A stretch of DNA of 64,000 nt from Chrysomallon squamiferum (taxonomy: Eukaryota > Mollusca > Gastropoda > Neomphalida > Peltospiridae). Both the position numbers and the translations under genes were made by a program. The DNA is taken from positions 33,459,183-33,523,182 of the forward strand of contig CM022671.1 of assembly GCA_012295275.1 (NCBI GenBank). The letters are read 5' to 3'. The notes below the pieces were generated by a model, which was not told where the DNA came from, ran no database searches, and saw only the letters and a program-made list of their open reading frames with translations. Of this stretch, positions 37,816 through 50,552 are shown one piece after another. Numbering within the stretch: position 1 is the first letter of the stretch; each line of letters begins with the position of its first letter.

Positions 37816-39262
37816 TTATAACAGTAATAGTAATAAACTATGAGATAAATTAAAAAGTTAATAAATTTTAAACTTAAGAAGCAATGTCAAATAAGCTGGT
37901 ATTGGTACACTGCCTTTTTATAAACAATATCAGTATACTTGACAAAGACATCATTGACAATCATCCAGTAAAAAAGAACAGTTATAAAATGAAATCAGAA
38001 AAAATAAAAATAAAATACATTTGAGAACAATTTTCTTTAAACTTAAATGTTCTGAAACAAATTATTTCAAAACATTTAGATAATTATTATATAACTAACC
38101 ATTTATCATCAAGAATTATTTTCTGATATTCACACTCATTTCTTATAAACTCTAAATATATTGATATTCTCATATTTTACCTGACAGATAAAGACAAGTA
38201 GTTATCTCCCTTCGTACTCAGCCGCAACAGATACCATCCAGTACTTACAGGACCGTAATGTTTAATGTACCTTGTCGCCTGTAGAATAAAAATACAAATA
38301 AATTAGGTAATGAAATATTAAAAGCAATCAAAATTAGTTAATAAATGATAGACACAAAATATACGTGTACAAATATAAAATCATACAAAGAAACCAACCA
38401 ACCAGTTATCCTGATCTCCTCATGAAGTGAAGCATATAGACATGTGTATTTTCACATATATAAATAAACAAACAAACTCATGCCCATACACTTACTTATC
38501 TCCCTGCCTACTTATCTATCTATGTATCTAATCAGTGTATGAAAGCATAACCTTGTGTTTACAATTCTAATCAGTTTGAGGAGAATGACATAAAATGTGT
38601 AACAGTGCTAGACTGCACAAGAGATGGCAGCTTTAATCATAAATGATAATGCAGATATAATATCTCTACATCTGAACATCTCTATTGACATAAGTTTTTT
38701 TGCTTTAATTTAATAAGATGCAGTAGACTGCAAGACCCATCAGCCTATCTTTTATTTTACCCAGTGATTCACAGTTGATGTACAAAAATCTATATGGTAA
38801 GTGCTATGTTATCTGCAGGATGGAGCATGTCTAAAGGGTCTCTTGCTGTTAATCAGAAAGAGTAGCTCACAAAATGGCAGCAGTGGGTTTCCTCTATCAT
38901 TATCTCAGTGATGCCTAAACTTTAAAACCATAGGTATGATAATTATGTTGATGGCATAATAAAATACAAATTACTTCATTTCTTTATTCAAAATGTTTAG
39001 TTATAACACCTGGCTATAAATACACAATCAAGAAAGTCAACAAACTATATATAACTGTTAATATTGATATGACAATGAAATATGTATATACATCAATATA
39101 TACAAACCATACAACAATAAGCATTGATGTCTCAGTGACAATATATGTATGACATATAACAGATCAGAAACTTACCTCTTGACTATTTGTAATGTCTGGA
39201 AAGAAGAAGGGTAAAGTTGCAATTTCCTCTGGTACATAATTCGTATGACTAGCTTCAGCCAT
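33462..39262 (-). CDS. Gene 2: SH2-WW protein with about 36 copies of the 24-aa repeat
   Basis: Coding exons 39262-39176, 38278-38181, 37700-37387 and 36961-33462 (87+98+314+3500 nt = 1333 codons, 1332 aa) are open and in phase across three GT-AG junctions. The SH2 domain is about 19-122 with GWYLLRLS (arginine kept) and SVRHINVV. The proline-rich region has SRPPLPPPD, which includes PPLP, a known ligand type for group II WW domains. The WW domain is about 278-310. Compared with gene 1 the linker after the third junction is shorter (GKRAHPVRNHRSEKRM) and lacks a Ser-rich segment. The tail is INGNTRQKAKGE through YLTGKSYLYFPTGPVVMYRKRQF. This is one of two undamaged copies. A phosphotyrosine and proline-motif adaptor role is inference from the domains. 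Confidence 0.82.
33645..36245 (-). repeat. Exonic 72-bp tandem repeat array of gene 2, about 36 copies
   Basis: 2601 bp of 24-codon repeats with the same consensus as gene 1. Two copies are shortened in frame: NDERLNVIA near the 5' end, and NENADVKDRL with a 6-bp deletion. Copies in the middle form a higher-order pattern in which a five-repeat block recurs. Confidence 0.97.
33970..34680 (-). repeat. Higher-order duplication of a five-repeat block in gene 2
   Basis: Two successive blocks, each with repeats of the types NGSQNADDKD, SGRQNAHVKHWL, NGRKNADVKHSL, NGRQNVDVKD and NADVKD...REMVTANV. They are nearly identical at DNA level. The period is about 354 bp because one block lacks 6 bp. A related partial block lies further upstream in the gene. 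Confidence 0.8.
37387..37700 (-). CDS. Gene 2, SH2 C-terminal exon
   Basis: 314 bp, acceptor TTCTACAG, donor CCAG/GTACAG, phases as in gene 1. Encodes SISESSVRHINVV, FMSFMKLCSFY and LLYPINNYSDYERL. Confidence 0.85.
38181..38278 (-). CDS. Gene 2, SH2 N-terminal exon
   Basis: 98 bp with the same splice sites as gene 1. Encodes ATRYIKHYGPVSTGWYLLRL and STKGDNYLSLSV. Confidence 0.85.
38729..38990 (+). mobile_element. SINE in the first coding intron of gene 2
   Basis: Same element and same position as in unit 1, with a short deletion in the head (GCAAGACCCATCAGCC). Confidence 0.65.
39176..39262 (-). CDS. Gene 2, first coding exon
   Basis: The probable exon is 39176-39301. Translation from the ATG at 39262 gives MAEASHTNYVPEEIATL and FFFPDITNSQE. 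Donor GAGGTAAGT. Confidence 0.75.
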
Positions 39263-40602
39263 CACTGGTGTGAGGATTCTGTTAAACGTTTTTGTGTACT
39301 TCTGAGCTAAATAACAACACAATATTATTATTTGACAGTATATGAGTGTTTGCATAATATCTATTTTAAGGAATGTTTTTAAATAAAAAGCTGGCACACA
39401 ATCAAATTACCATTCACAAAGCAATTATGTTTGAATAATAATTGTGCCTTCAGTTGGAAGAATAGTACGAAGAAAAAAAATCCATAAAAAATAGTGAAGT
39501 AACAAGGAAACTGAAAATGTCAATAGATACTAAATAAATTAAAAATAAAAATATTCTTGTCTAGAAGTTGAGTATTTAGTTACAGTGAGTCATACTGACC
39601 TAAATAGTATCGATTTTATAAATCAAAACAGTCAAAACCACATTACACACACTGTAAGTGTTTAATTTATAAATATATTATTAGAGCATAAACTGCTAGT
39701 GTTCCTATAATAAATATTACTAGTAGTGATGAAATAAGAACTGTAATTAATAATAATATTAATAATAATAATAATAATAACAACAACAACAACAACAATA
39801 ACAATAATAAGAATAAAATAAGAATAAGAATATATAATAATAATAATAATTAAATATTAAAATCTTCAAATTCTGTCGACGATGGTTCAAAACCTATATA
39901 AAATATCCTGAATTAAATAACAATCATTTGATACACAACTACTTTATAGCTTTCTTTCTAAGCAGCAAAAATATTGCAACTAATAACAACGTAGGTATTA
40001 ATTTCATAATGAAATATTCAACTCTATTCCTTCATATTAATATTTAGCAAAATTTCAGATGTATAATACAATTAGGTCTACTCTGATTCAGACTGGGTGA
40101 TAAGTAAATGTAGAGCTTTGGCCAATTTTCGTTCTACTGATACACCAAGTTTATTTCATTTGAAATGCAGTGGTTAAAGATGCATACGATCATCTACTTT
40201 TGATAAAATGTCATTACAGAGGAGTGTTATCGGGTGTAAAAAAAAACAAACCAAAATACATTATTAGAGCAAAATCTAAGGGAATAAAGTGAAACAGTTA
40301 ATTGATTTTCAGTTAAGAAAATTATCTCAAAAGTTTACATAATCTTGCACACAAGTTATGACTAACTTTAGGTTTCTAAGAATTATGTATTTAATATTAG
40401 GAATTATTACTCCAGACTAAGATTCCAAGTAACAATAACATTCACTAGTCTCTAGAAGACAGACTAAAAATTGTTTATTAATCATTACAAGTCTTAAAAA
40501 CGACTATTGCAAAATTATTTATTTTATTGAAATTATTTGTATTGATTTGATATATAAACAGAACCTTCTAGTGTTTCGTCTTCATGAAATAAAAAATGTA
40601 AT

Positions 40603-40617
40603 AACAATAATAATAAC

Positions 40618-40677
<60 letters not shown>

Positions 40678-40696
40678 AAGAAGAAGAAGAAGAAGA
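40603..40696. repeat. (AAT)n-(AAG)n compound microsatellite
   Basis: AAT/AAC units followed by about 16 AAG units. The same compound array recurs at 61365-61445 in unit 4 but not in units 1 or 3. Confidence 0.95.
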
Positions 40697-42241
40697 AAAG
40701 GATAAAAAATAATAACAGAAATATTAAAGTGAATTTTCTAGCCAATAAATATAAAATAATTAAAATCAAAATCTAAATACAGATCTGTCGCGAACATAAA
40801 TTCCTGTAATTGAAATAAATATATACATAAATATATTAAGTACCTTAATGAAAGTCCTTTATAAAAACTAATTACAATGAAAAACATAAAATGTAATACT
40901 TTTACAGGTACAATCTATGACTAAGTGTTCTGTATATCAAACGGTCTCTTTATCTAAAAGTAGTTTAGACAGGCCTATATCACTTGTCATTCATATTATT
41001 GCTGAAACTGATTGTATGATGATTAAAGTCAAATAGACTGAGTAACTATGTTGATATTTAAGGCTGAACTTAAAAGTTTAGCCTTTGCTAGAAGCATTAA
41101 TAATACACGTTAATTCTAACATGTACTAATAGTAATACTCACTCATGTTCATTAACTGACAAAGTTTTTATGGGAACTTTTCACGTCTATTTTGATATTT
41201 TTTCCATTTCTTTTACCCTTAACCAGGAAATTATTGAGCGTCTTCCTGAACAGAAAACGAAACTAAAAAAGAGGGGAAGGCTGACTCGTTGTTAATAGTA
41301 ACGGGTCCGAAAGTCGTTACTGATTTAAGGTTATACAAAAATGCAGTAAGCTACAAACTTGGTATTACTGCTGCCGCCACAATCAGAACATCACTGTCAT
41401 ATTAAGACTATAGCTGCTGCAATTAGTAGTCCTATAATTATTATACTAGTACTACTACTAATACTACCACTACTGGTACTATTATTGCTAAAATGGTTGC
41501 TGCAGCTACCACCACAAGCATACCAGTATAAATTATTTATATGTACCATAACATTGACAACTTCTAATACTTCTACTATTACACTACTACTACCACCGTA
41601 GCTTCTAGCTATTTTTACGACTACTTCTATCCTACAATTTATTTAAGCATCATACTGTTATTGACCCTCTATTTTCTTTCTCTGTCCTCGTCTTCGTGCT
41701 ATTATTAGCTGCTTTATGAATTTGATTGTACTTTCGTGTCTCCGTAAAGATATGCGTGTTTAATATCCCATACATGCTGAATATAAGAATATTTACATAA
41801 TGAAGACATGTTTATCATCGTAAGAAATATGATCATCACCTAGTATATGCTTCTCTTAAAATAAATATATAGATGAATGACTGAATGAACGAATGAATAA
41901 ATAAATATGCCGTTAAACATTTCTTCATTCATAATACTACAAGCATTAGTATAACTCCAATAAATACAACTATTGCTGCTTCTGATACTATTACTGCTGT
42001 TATTATTGTTAATATTAATATTTTTTATTCCTTATAGTGTTCTCGTCTCAAAACCAAAATTATATAGGGGAAACTGGGGACCTTTGAGCCATTTTTAAAA
42101 TATTTGACCATTGCACCGAAACATTGGTATCTGTTGATAGAAACGAATAGAGGCATTATTGCTTTCGATTACAATGTAGAGTTTGATAGGCTGTCTTCAT
42201 CAACGTCGTTATGGGAGACCTGTATGTAACAGGGTTAGCGA

Positions 42242-42279
42242 TGGCTCATTGCGCACCAGAGAAAGTGACCAATGAGCCA
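42242..42279. repeat. 10-bp inverted repeat, unit 2
   Basis: Same arms and loop as in unit 1 (TGGCTCATTG / CAATGAGCCA). Confidence 0.6.
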
Positions 42280-43120
42280 CCCTTTCAGGTCATATTGGCC
42301 ATGATCTTAAACAGTGAAAGAAGCTATAAACAACACATATAAATCGGGTTTCTTTTCTTTTTTCTTATTATTATTTTTCTTTTTTTTTTTATAAATATTC
42401 CTGTCAGAAATTTCATTTTAAGTGCACATAATGCAACAAACTAAAGGGCGAATAACATTTTTAACATTCACCTCAGTCTTGGGCATTTTGTGCTAATGAT
42501 TCAGTCTCCATGTTTTCAACGTAGTTTCAAGAGTCCTAGGAAACAGTAAATGGTTTTCAAGATTGAATCCGTCAAAACTGACACTGAGTTGTATGATTCC
42601 CTTGTGATTTTTTGGTATTTTGCACAACAGGTTTAGTAAGGATATACAAAATTAAATCAGCCTCAACTGAGCTTATTTCTTCCTGGAGAGGCTCAATAAA
42701 TGCAAATGATATAGCGTGGGAGATTTTCTGAGAAAATGGTATGTACATTTTATGGATAAATAAGTAAATTTTGTATACTTCCTAATTTTTATTTTATGTA
42801 TTCAAACTAATCTTTTCCAGTGATATCTATTATGAGACAAGGAGAATAGGAGAATAGTTGCATTTTGCCAAATGTCAAGTGATCTTTCATGTCATTGGTG
42901 TGCCTTGGTCTGTTCTCTTCTGTTAATGTACTACTACTACTACTACTACTAGTAATAATAATAATAATAATAATTCTATTACAGATACTATTACTACTAA
43001 TTCTCCTCTAAGTATTATTACACATATTATTATAATGTGTTAAGATAAAAGAAAGATAGTATATTTTCAGATTCTATCAGTGTTTTCATATGTTATTATT
43101 ATTGGTTTCCAGTAATCTGT

Positions 43121-45279
43121 CCTTAAAATTAGATTACAGAATCAAATCGGAATATAAATAGACTATAAATGTGTTTGTACCGAAAATATAATATAGTGGT
43201 TTTATGATAAAACAACAAAAATATAGTAGGATTATGAAAGTACAGCAACCTCTAGTTATAAAACATGGTATATATTATAATAGTTTTATAATAATATAGA
43301 GACTGCATTATGATAATACATCAACAAGAATATTATTTTCTCTGAATATTTTCAATTTGAAAATGTGACATTAAATTCTGTAATCATTAAACATTTAATA
43401 GAAGAAAATCTACTACTTTATTTACATAATCCTTAAGTTTTCTTGAATATTATACATATAAAAAAAATATTAAAATATTTTACATATAATTTATGAAATA
43501 AGAACAAAGTAGAAAAGAAAATACTACACTAAAATCCCACCAGTCTATTTTAGTTGCTAAGCACAAAGAATTAAAAAAATAAAATATATATATATAATAT
43601 AAATCTTATAAGAAAAAAACATTATATGAGTGCACAAAAATACATAAAGAAATACATTTTTAAATTAATTCCAAATTAAGAAAGACATAACTCCTCTTTC
43701 GGTGTATTTACACAATTCATTGTTCATATTAAAATGTGCAACTGTGAAACTTTGTAAAAACATGGACAAAGATAAAAATATAGTGCAGTGAATTTATTTA
43801 GTCTTTTTCCACAAAATATTTTACATTTTCTCACGCACACACACACACACACATTATATACATGTATAGCAAAAACAAAAACAACTTTGATGGTCATCGT
43901 TGTAGTTTTACAAACGCAAGACCAAAATAGGCATCCTAACATCAGTCTTTACATATATAGGTATAGATCCTCATAAGTATGAATTTATTAAATCATTTAA
44001 CTCTGTCATGAGAATAGATGAAGTTCAGTAATTCTTTAACATAATTTAATATTCAAAAAATGCAAAACAAACATAAATAATAATAATAATTAAAATTTAT
44101 AAATCAAACATAATAAAAAAAAAGAATAATAATAAATTAAATGAATCTCTACATGTTTATCCCATCAGAAATAAAAATAAAAATATGTAAGTTCCAGAAT
44201 TCTAATAAGCTTGTTATTTATTATTGTCATACTTTATTAATGGTAAAGTAACAAATTAAACAAACTCATGGAAGTATTGTGTGTTTAATATGTTATTTTG
44301 TACTGCACCTGGCACACATTCACATTCAAATGTATATAGATTTTTTATTAATTCTTATTTACTTATTTATTCTTATTTTATTATGATTTTGTTATTATGT
44401 TTGAATGTGTATCCAGATTAATCAGAACATTAAAGTGTACTAGATGCAGTACAAAATGCTAAATATTTATATATACTTAAATTTCAAGAACTGTCTCACT
44501 GGTTTATCTAGATAAAACTAAACCTACATATTACAGTGAATGCATCTGAAAGATAATAAAGTAATGTACATTTTCTCAGTTATAAAAATATTCAGCAGAA
44601 TGTCTAAGCTTTTGGCAGAAGGGCTGTGGCAAGGCACATCAAAGAACTTATTTTGTAGTTGCATAGTTTAGAAAGATTCCTATTTTTCAAGTTATTAATA
44701 CAGTATATTTATTATGAAACAATTTTTCCCAAACTAGCATCAGTTCTAGTCTGACAACACAACATTTATTTAATTATTAATTTATTTATTTGTATTTTAA
44801 ATTGATTATTTCTGGCATATTTAGTGTGAGTATGAATATTTGTGTTAAGCATTTAGCTGCACATACACATCATCTCTTTATAAAGATGTCTCTGTGACTG
44901 TGCAAGTGTACAAAGTTTATATCCAAATGTCAGTAACTTGATACTCTATTTATTCAAATCACTGGTCTTATTCATTATTAAAAGATTAATATATTATGCA
45001 GAGTTCTTTAACATTTAAAAAACAAACAAAAAACATTTATTAACTATTTGAAGTAAATTGTAAACCACTACACCATAGTAAGTTGTTAGATAAGCTGTAA
45101 ATCCCTTGTACTTTTAATTTTAAGTTTCCAATTTAGAACTTTTATTACTGTATGTATTTGGTCACATCGGGTAGACAAAAGAAATAGTGATATATGACAC
45201 AGTTTGTTGTTATATGCCCAGTTCTGTATGAAAATTTCGCTGAACACTAAGTCAACCTTGCTGAGGATGTCTCTCTGGA
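43121..45279 (-). other. 3' flank of copy 3
   Basis: Non-coding. It contains a short (CA)n at 43833-43853. It is almost identical to the unit 4 3' flank, and its first 130 bp match the start of unit 5 essentially base for base. Confidence 0.5.
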
Positions 45280-45462
45280 TCAGAACTGTCTTTTTCTGTA
45301 CATCACAACTGGACCTGTGGGGAAGTACAAGTAAGACTTTCCAGTCAGGTACTGATGCTCTCCTTTGGCTTTCTGTCTTGAGTTAGCATTAATATCATAA
45401 ACCGACATATCCCTGACATCAAGATATTGCCTTTGATTAATATGGAGAATCTGCCTTCCATT

Positions 45463-46110
45463 CATATTAGAATTCAGTATGTCTCTGCCGTCATCATTAA
45501 GCCTATCCTTCACATCAGCATTCTTCCTTCCATTCATATTAGCATTCAGCCTGTCTCTGTTTTCATCATTAAGTCTATCCTTGACATCAACATTCTGCCT
45601 TCCATTCACATTACCATACAGCCTTTCTCTCTTATCATCATTAAACCTATCTTTGATATCAGCATTATGCTATCCATTGGCAATAACATTCAGCCTTTGT
45701 CTTATGTCATAATTAAGCCTATCCTTGAGATCAGCTTTCTGCCTTCCATTGATATTAGTATTCAGCCTTTCTCTGTTGTCGTCGTTAAGGCTATCGTTGA
45801 CATGAGCATTCTGATTTCCATTGTCATTAGCATTCAGCCTTTGTCTTATGTCATCATTAAGCCTATCCTTCAGATCAGCATTCAACTTTCCATTGACATT
45901 AGCATTCAGCGTTTCTCTGTTGTCATCATTACGCGTATCCTTGACATCAACATTCTGCCGTCCATTGACATTAGCACTCAACCTTTCTCTCTTATTATTA
46001 TTAAGCCAATTCATGACATAAGCATTCTTCCATCTATTCATATTAGTACTCAGCCTTTCTCTTTTATCATCATTAAGCCTATCCTTAACATTAATATCCT
46101 GCCTTCTATA
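45463..46110 (-). repeat. Exonic 72-bp repeat array of copy 3, exactly 9 copies
   Basis: 648 bp, the shortest array in the window. Copies include variants not seen elsewhere (NDDIRQRL, NYDIRQRL). Confidence 0.95.
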
Positions 46111-47269
46111 TTGCAGCTGTTCACTTGGTGAAGTTGCTTCTGATACTGTGCTTCCTGAATTCTCAAACTCGCTATTATCTGAAGATAGGAACTGTTTATT
46201 TACAGGTACAACCTGCTGTCCAATATCCAATGCAGAGTGGTAATTATCCAATTTCTTCCTTTTTGTTAAAAGTTTTTCGAGGATTATGTCACATTCTGGA
46301 CTGAAGAGAATACTGGGTGGTGCAAACCCATTATCCTTGCTTAGACGAATGATGGTCTGTCGTTGTCCTTCAGTTATGTTCAGCAGCAGCTGAGGAGGAA
46401 AATTCCATGTGGTCCGACCATTGACGTCCTGATAGAAGAGTTTGTTTTTTGTAGCAGCCTCTTGACTTCTGTGAAGTGTCCAGCCATCTGGCAGGGCAGC
46501 ATCTATGAGAAGAATCCCACATTCACATCTTTCTAAATGCTTCAGTTTCCTTGTAAGGGTCTGTAACTTAGGAGCATTTTCATCAAGTGGGGTTGATTAA
46601 TAAACATCATCCATGTTGGCACAGTCTGGAGGAGGCAATGGTGGTCGACTGTCTGGTACACTAGCTTTCCTCTGACGGTCCTTTTCAGTGATGTTTGTTC
46701 TTATGTCTGGAGCTTTCTGACTGGATGATCGCAGCCCAATGGCTACTGCTTTTACTTCAGTTACCCTATCAAGTGGCTGAATAATGGTATTCTTTTCTGC
46801 TTTCTGAGAGAAGAAGTGCTGGAACTTCTTACAGGATGTGCTCTTTTAGCTTCTGTAAAACAAAACAGTGTTTACTCCTCTTTTATGAAATAGGTTAAAG
46901 AATACTTTGGATATAAAAGAGATATGTTAATGTTGAAATATCTATCATTAGTCAAGGAAATAATATTTATAGGCATTTTCTACATTTAAAGAGAGTTTAA
47001 AAAATGCAATTAATCTGAGATAATTTAGTGTGAACCTAAACTTTAACTATATAATATAATTATAATAATAATTTAATGCAACGATAACAACAAAAGAGTA
47101 AATGATAAAACTATATCAATAATAACATAAAACAACAACAACAACAAAAAAACATTATGAACAGCAACCATAATAATAATAATAACAACAGAATTAATAT
47201 TAGAATTAGTGATAGTAATCGTGATCTAATACAAGAGTGCTGTATAGTAAAGATACCAAATCGCTGTAC

Positions 47270-47583
47270 CTGGACTCATTGCTAAGAAGGACGGCTGTCG
47301 TGAGTTTGCTGATGTCGCAGGTAGTATCATGACCATCTGTTCATCGGGCTGCATCGTTCTTTTACTCACACCGCCCAACCTTTCGTAGTCCGAGTAGTTG
47401 TTAATTGGATAGAGCAAGCGCACATTCTCTATGTTTTGAAAGTTACGTATACTGTGCTGCTTGTAAAATGTACACAGTTTCATGAATGACATGAATTTGA
47501 TTCCAGGAACGATAAAATACTGGATATGTACACCTTGTTTCTCTATAACAACATTTATATGTCGTACAGAACTTTCACCGATA
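47270..47583 (-). pseudogene. Copy 3, SH2 C-terminal exon (open)
   Basis: 314 bp, splice sites intact. Changes from gene 2 include HIQYFIV, CTFYKQH and NFQNIENV. Confidence 0.75.
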
Positions 47584-47637
47584 CTGTAGAATAGATAAAT
47601 AAATAAACAAATCAATAACTGATATCAATAACAGTAA

Positions 47638-47675
<38 letters not shown>

Positions 47676-48063
47676 ATAATAATAATAATAATAATTCATA
47701 ACAGTAACACTAATAAACGATGAGATAAATTAAAAAGTTAATACATTTTAAAATTAAGAAGCAATATCAAATAAGCTGTTATTGGTACACTGCCTTTTTA
47801 GAAAACAATATCAGTATACTTGACAAAGATATCACTGACAATCATACAGTAAACAAGAACAGTTATAAAATGAAATCATAAAAAAAATAAAATAAAATCA
47901 ATCTGAAAACATTTTTTCTTTAAACCTAAATGTTTTGAAACAAATTATTTCAAAACGTTTAGGTATTTATTATATTACTAACCATTTATCATCAAGAATT
48001 ATTTTCTGATATTCACACTCATTATTTTTACACCATAAATATACTGATATTCTCATATTTTAC

Positions 48064-48161
48064 CTGACAGATAAAGTTAAGTAGTTATCTCCCTTCGTAC
48101 TCAGTCGCAACAGATAACATCCAGTACTTACAGGACGGTAATGTTTAATGTACCTTGTCGC
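48064..48161 (-). pseudogene. Copy 3, SH2 N-terminal exon (open)
   Basis: 98 bp, YLLRLSTKGDNYLTLSV. The key arginine is retained. Confidence 0.75.
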
Positions 48162-48609
48162 CTGTAGAATAAAAATACAAATAAATTAGATAATGAAATA
48201 TTAAAAGTAATCAAAATTAGTTAATAAATGATAGACACATAATATACATGTACAAATATAAAATCTTATAAAGAAACAAACCAACCAATTATCCTGATCT
48301 CATCATGAAGTGAAGCATATAGACACGAACATCTTCACATATATAAATAAACAAACAAACTCATGCCCATATACTTACCTATCTACCTGCCTACTTACGT
48401 ATCTATGTATCTAATCAGTGCACGAAAGCATAACCTTATATTTACAATTCTAATAATTTTGAGAAGAATGACATAAAATGTGTAACAGTACTAGACTGCA
48501 CAAGAGGTGGCAGCATTAATCATAAACGATAATACTGCAGATACAATATATCTACATCTTTACATCTCTATTGAGATAAGTTATTTTGCTTTAATTTAAT
48601 AAGATGCAG

Positions 48610-48900
48610 TAGATTTTAAGATCGTGTCCTCACAAAAGACCCATCAGTCTATTATTTATTTTACCCAGTGATTCACAGTTGATGTACAAAAATCTATATG
48701 GTAAGTGCTATGTTGTCTGCAGGATGGTGCATGTCTAAAGGGTCTCTTGCTGTTAATCAGAAAGAGTAGCTCACAAAATGGCAGCAGTGGGATTCCTCTA
48801 TCATTATCTGAGTGGTCCTTAAGCCTAAACTTTAAAAACATAGGTATGATAATTATGTTGATGGCATCATAAAATACAAATTACTTCATTTCTTTATTCA
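48610..48900 (+). mobile_element. SINE in the first coding intron of copy 3
   Basis: Same insertion as in units 1, 2 and 4. It keeps a longer head (GATCGTGTCCTCACAAAAGA) like unit 1. Its minus-strand reading gives a spurious 61-codon frame. Confidence 0.65.
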
Positions 48901-49085
48901 AAATGTTTAGTTATAACATCTGCGTATAAATACACAATCAAGAAAGTCAAAAATCTATATATAACTGTAAATATTAATATGACAATGAAATATGTATATA
49001 CATCCATATATACAAACCATACAACAATAAACATTGATAACTCAGTGACAATATATGTATGACATATAACATATCAGAAACTTAC

Positions 49086-49172
49086 CTCTTGACTATTTGT
49101 AATGTCTGGAAAGAAGAAGGGTAAAGTTGCAATTTCCTCTGGTACATAATTCGTATGATTAGCTTCAGCCAT
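49086..49172 (-). pseudogene. Copy 3, first coding exon (open)
   Basis: Probable exon 49086-49211. Encodes MAEANHTNYVPEE and DITNSQE, with an intact donor. Confidence 0.7.
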
Positions 49173-49211
49173 CACTGGTGTGAGGATTCTGTTAAACGTT
49201 TTTGTGTACTT

Positions 49212-49665
49212 CTGAGCTAAATAACAACACAGTATTATCATTTGATAGTATATGAGTGTTTGTATAATATCTATTTTAAGGAATGTTTTTAAATAAAAAG
49301 TTGGCACACAATCAAATTACCATTCACAAAGCAATTATGTTTGAATAATAATTGTGCCTTCAGTTGGAAGAATAGTACGAAGAAAAAAAAATCAATAAAA
49401 AATAGTGAAGTAACAAGGAAACTGAAAATGTCAATAGATACTAAATAAATTAAAAATAAAAATATTCTTGTCTAGAAGCTGAGTATTTAGTTCCAGTGAG
49501 TCATACTGACCTAAATAGTATTGATTTTATAAATCAAAACAGTCAAAACCAGATTACACACATTGTAAGTGTTTAATTTATAAATATATTATTAGAGCAT
49601 AAACTGCTAGTGTTCCTATAATAAATATTATTATTAGTGATGAAATAAGAACTGTAATTAATAAT

Positions 49666-49707
<42 letters not shown>

Positions 49708-50327
49708 AATAATAAAATAAGAATAAGAATAAATAATAATAATCATAATAAATAATAATAATAATAATACAAATTAAAATCTTCAAATTCTGTTGACGAT
49801 GGTTCAAAACCTATATAAAATATCCTGAATTAAATAACAATCATTTGATACACAACTACTTTATAGTTTTCTTTCTAAGCAGCAAAAATATTGCAACTAA
49901 TAACAACGTAGGTATTAACTTCATAATGAAATCTTTAACTATATTCCAATATGTAATGTTACCCATAACAAACCAAAATACATTATTAGAGCAAAATCTA
50001 AGGGAATAAAGTGAAACAGTTAATTGATTTTCATATTTTCAATTAAGAAAATTATCTCAAAAGTTTACATAATCTTGCACACAATTTAAGACTAACTTTA
50101 GGTTTCTAAGAATTATGTATTTAATATTAGGAATTATTACTCCAGACTAAGATTCCAAGTAACAATAACATTCACTAGTCTCTAGAAGACAGACTAAAGA
50201 TTGCTTATTAATCATTACAAGTCTTAAAAACGACTATTGCAAAATTATTTATTTTAGTGAAATTATTTGTATTGATTTGATATATAAACAGAACGTTCTA
50301 GTGTTTTGTCTTCATGAAATAAAAAAT

Positions 50328-50360
<33 letters not shown>

Positions 50361-50506
50361 GTAGTAGTAGTAATAATAATAATAAAAATATTAAAAATAA
50401 TAACAGAAATATTAAAGTGTATTTACTAGCCAATAAATATAAAATAAAGAATATCAAAATCTAAACACAGATCTGTCGCGAACATAAATTCCTCTAATTT
50501 AAATAA

Positions 50507-50552
<46 letters not shown>

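Larger units (their letters stand above)
31247..43120 (-). repeat. Tandem unit 2
   Basis: About 11.9 kb, same order as unit 1. The upstream half (about 36.2-43.1 kb) is nearly identical to the matching part of unit 4 about 20.73 kb to the right. The 3' flank is intermediate between unit 1 and units 3/4. Confidence 0.85.
39302..43120 (-). other. 5' flank of gene 2
   Basis: Non-coding. It contains AAT/AAC arrays (39751-39855), an (AAT)n-(AAG)n compound array (40603-40696) and about 170 bp near 40040-40200 that units 1 and 3 lack. The leader-exon donor is at 41143, a 30-bp segment containing GGGGAAACTGGGGACC at about 42066 is absent from units 1 and 3, and the inverted repeat is at 42242-42279. 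Confidence 0.5.
45280..49172 (-). pseudogene. Copy 3: SH2-WW-repeat pseudogene with 9 repeats
   Basis: The first three coding exons are open with normal splice sites: start exon 49172-49086, SH2 exons 48161-48064 and 47583-47270. The last exon (46852-45280) is broken three times. A deletion of about 22 bp relative to gene 1, after the codons for PLFS, shifts the frame into TAA at 46761-46763. In the original frame TAA at 46597-46599 replaces the second Tyr codon of VYYST, and TAG at 45670-45672 replaces Trp in a repeat (NGWHNAD in the relatives). The WW domain is still readable (LPDGWTLHRSQ, TTWNFP), but a Tyr is changed to Asn in LLLNITEG. A protein ending soon after the SH2 domain, about 200 residues, could still be made. 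Confidence 0.85.

Noticed and set aside
48656-48841. Minus-strand ORF beginning MFLKFRLKD in the intron of copy 3
   Set aside because: It is the reverse reading of the intronic SINE and is interrupted in the other units.
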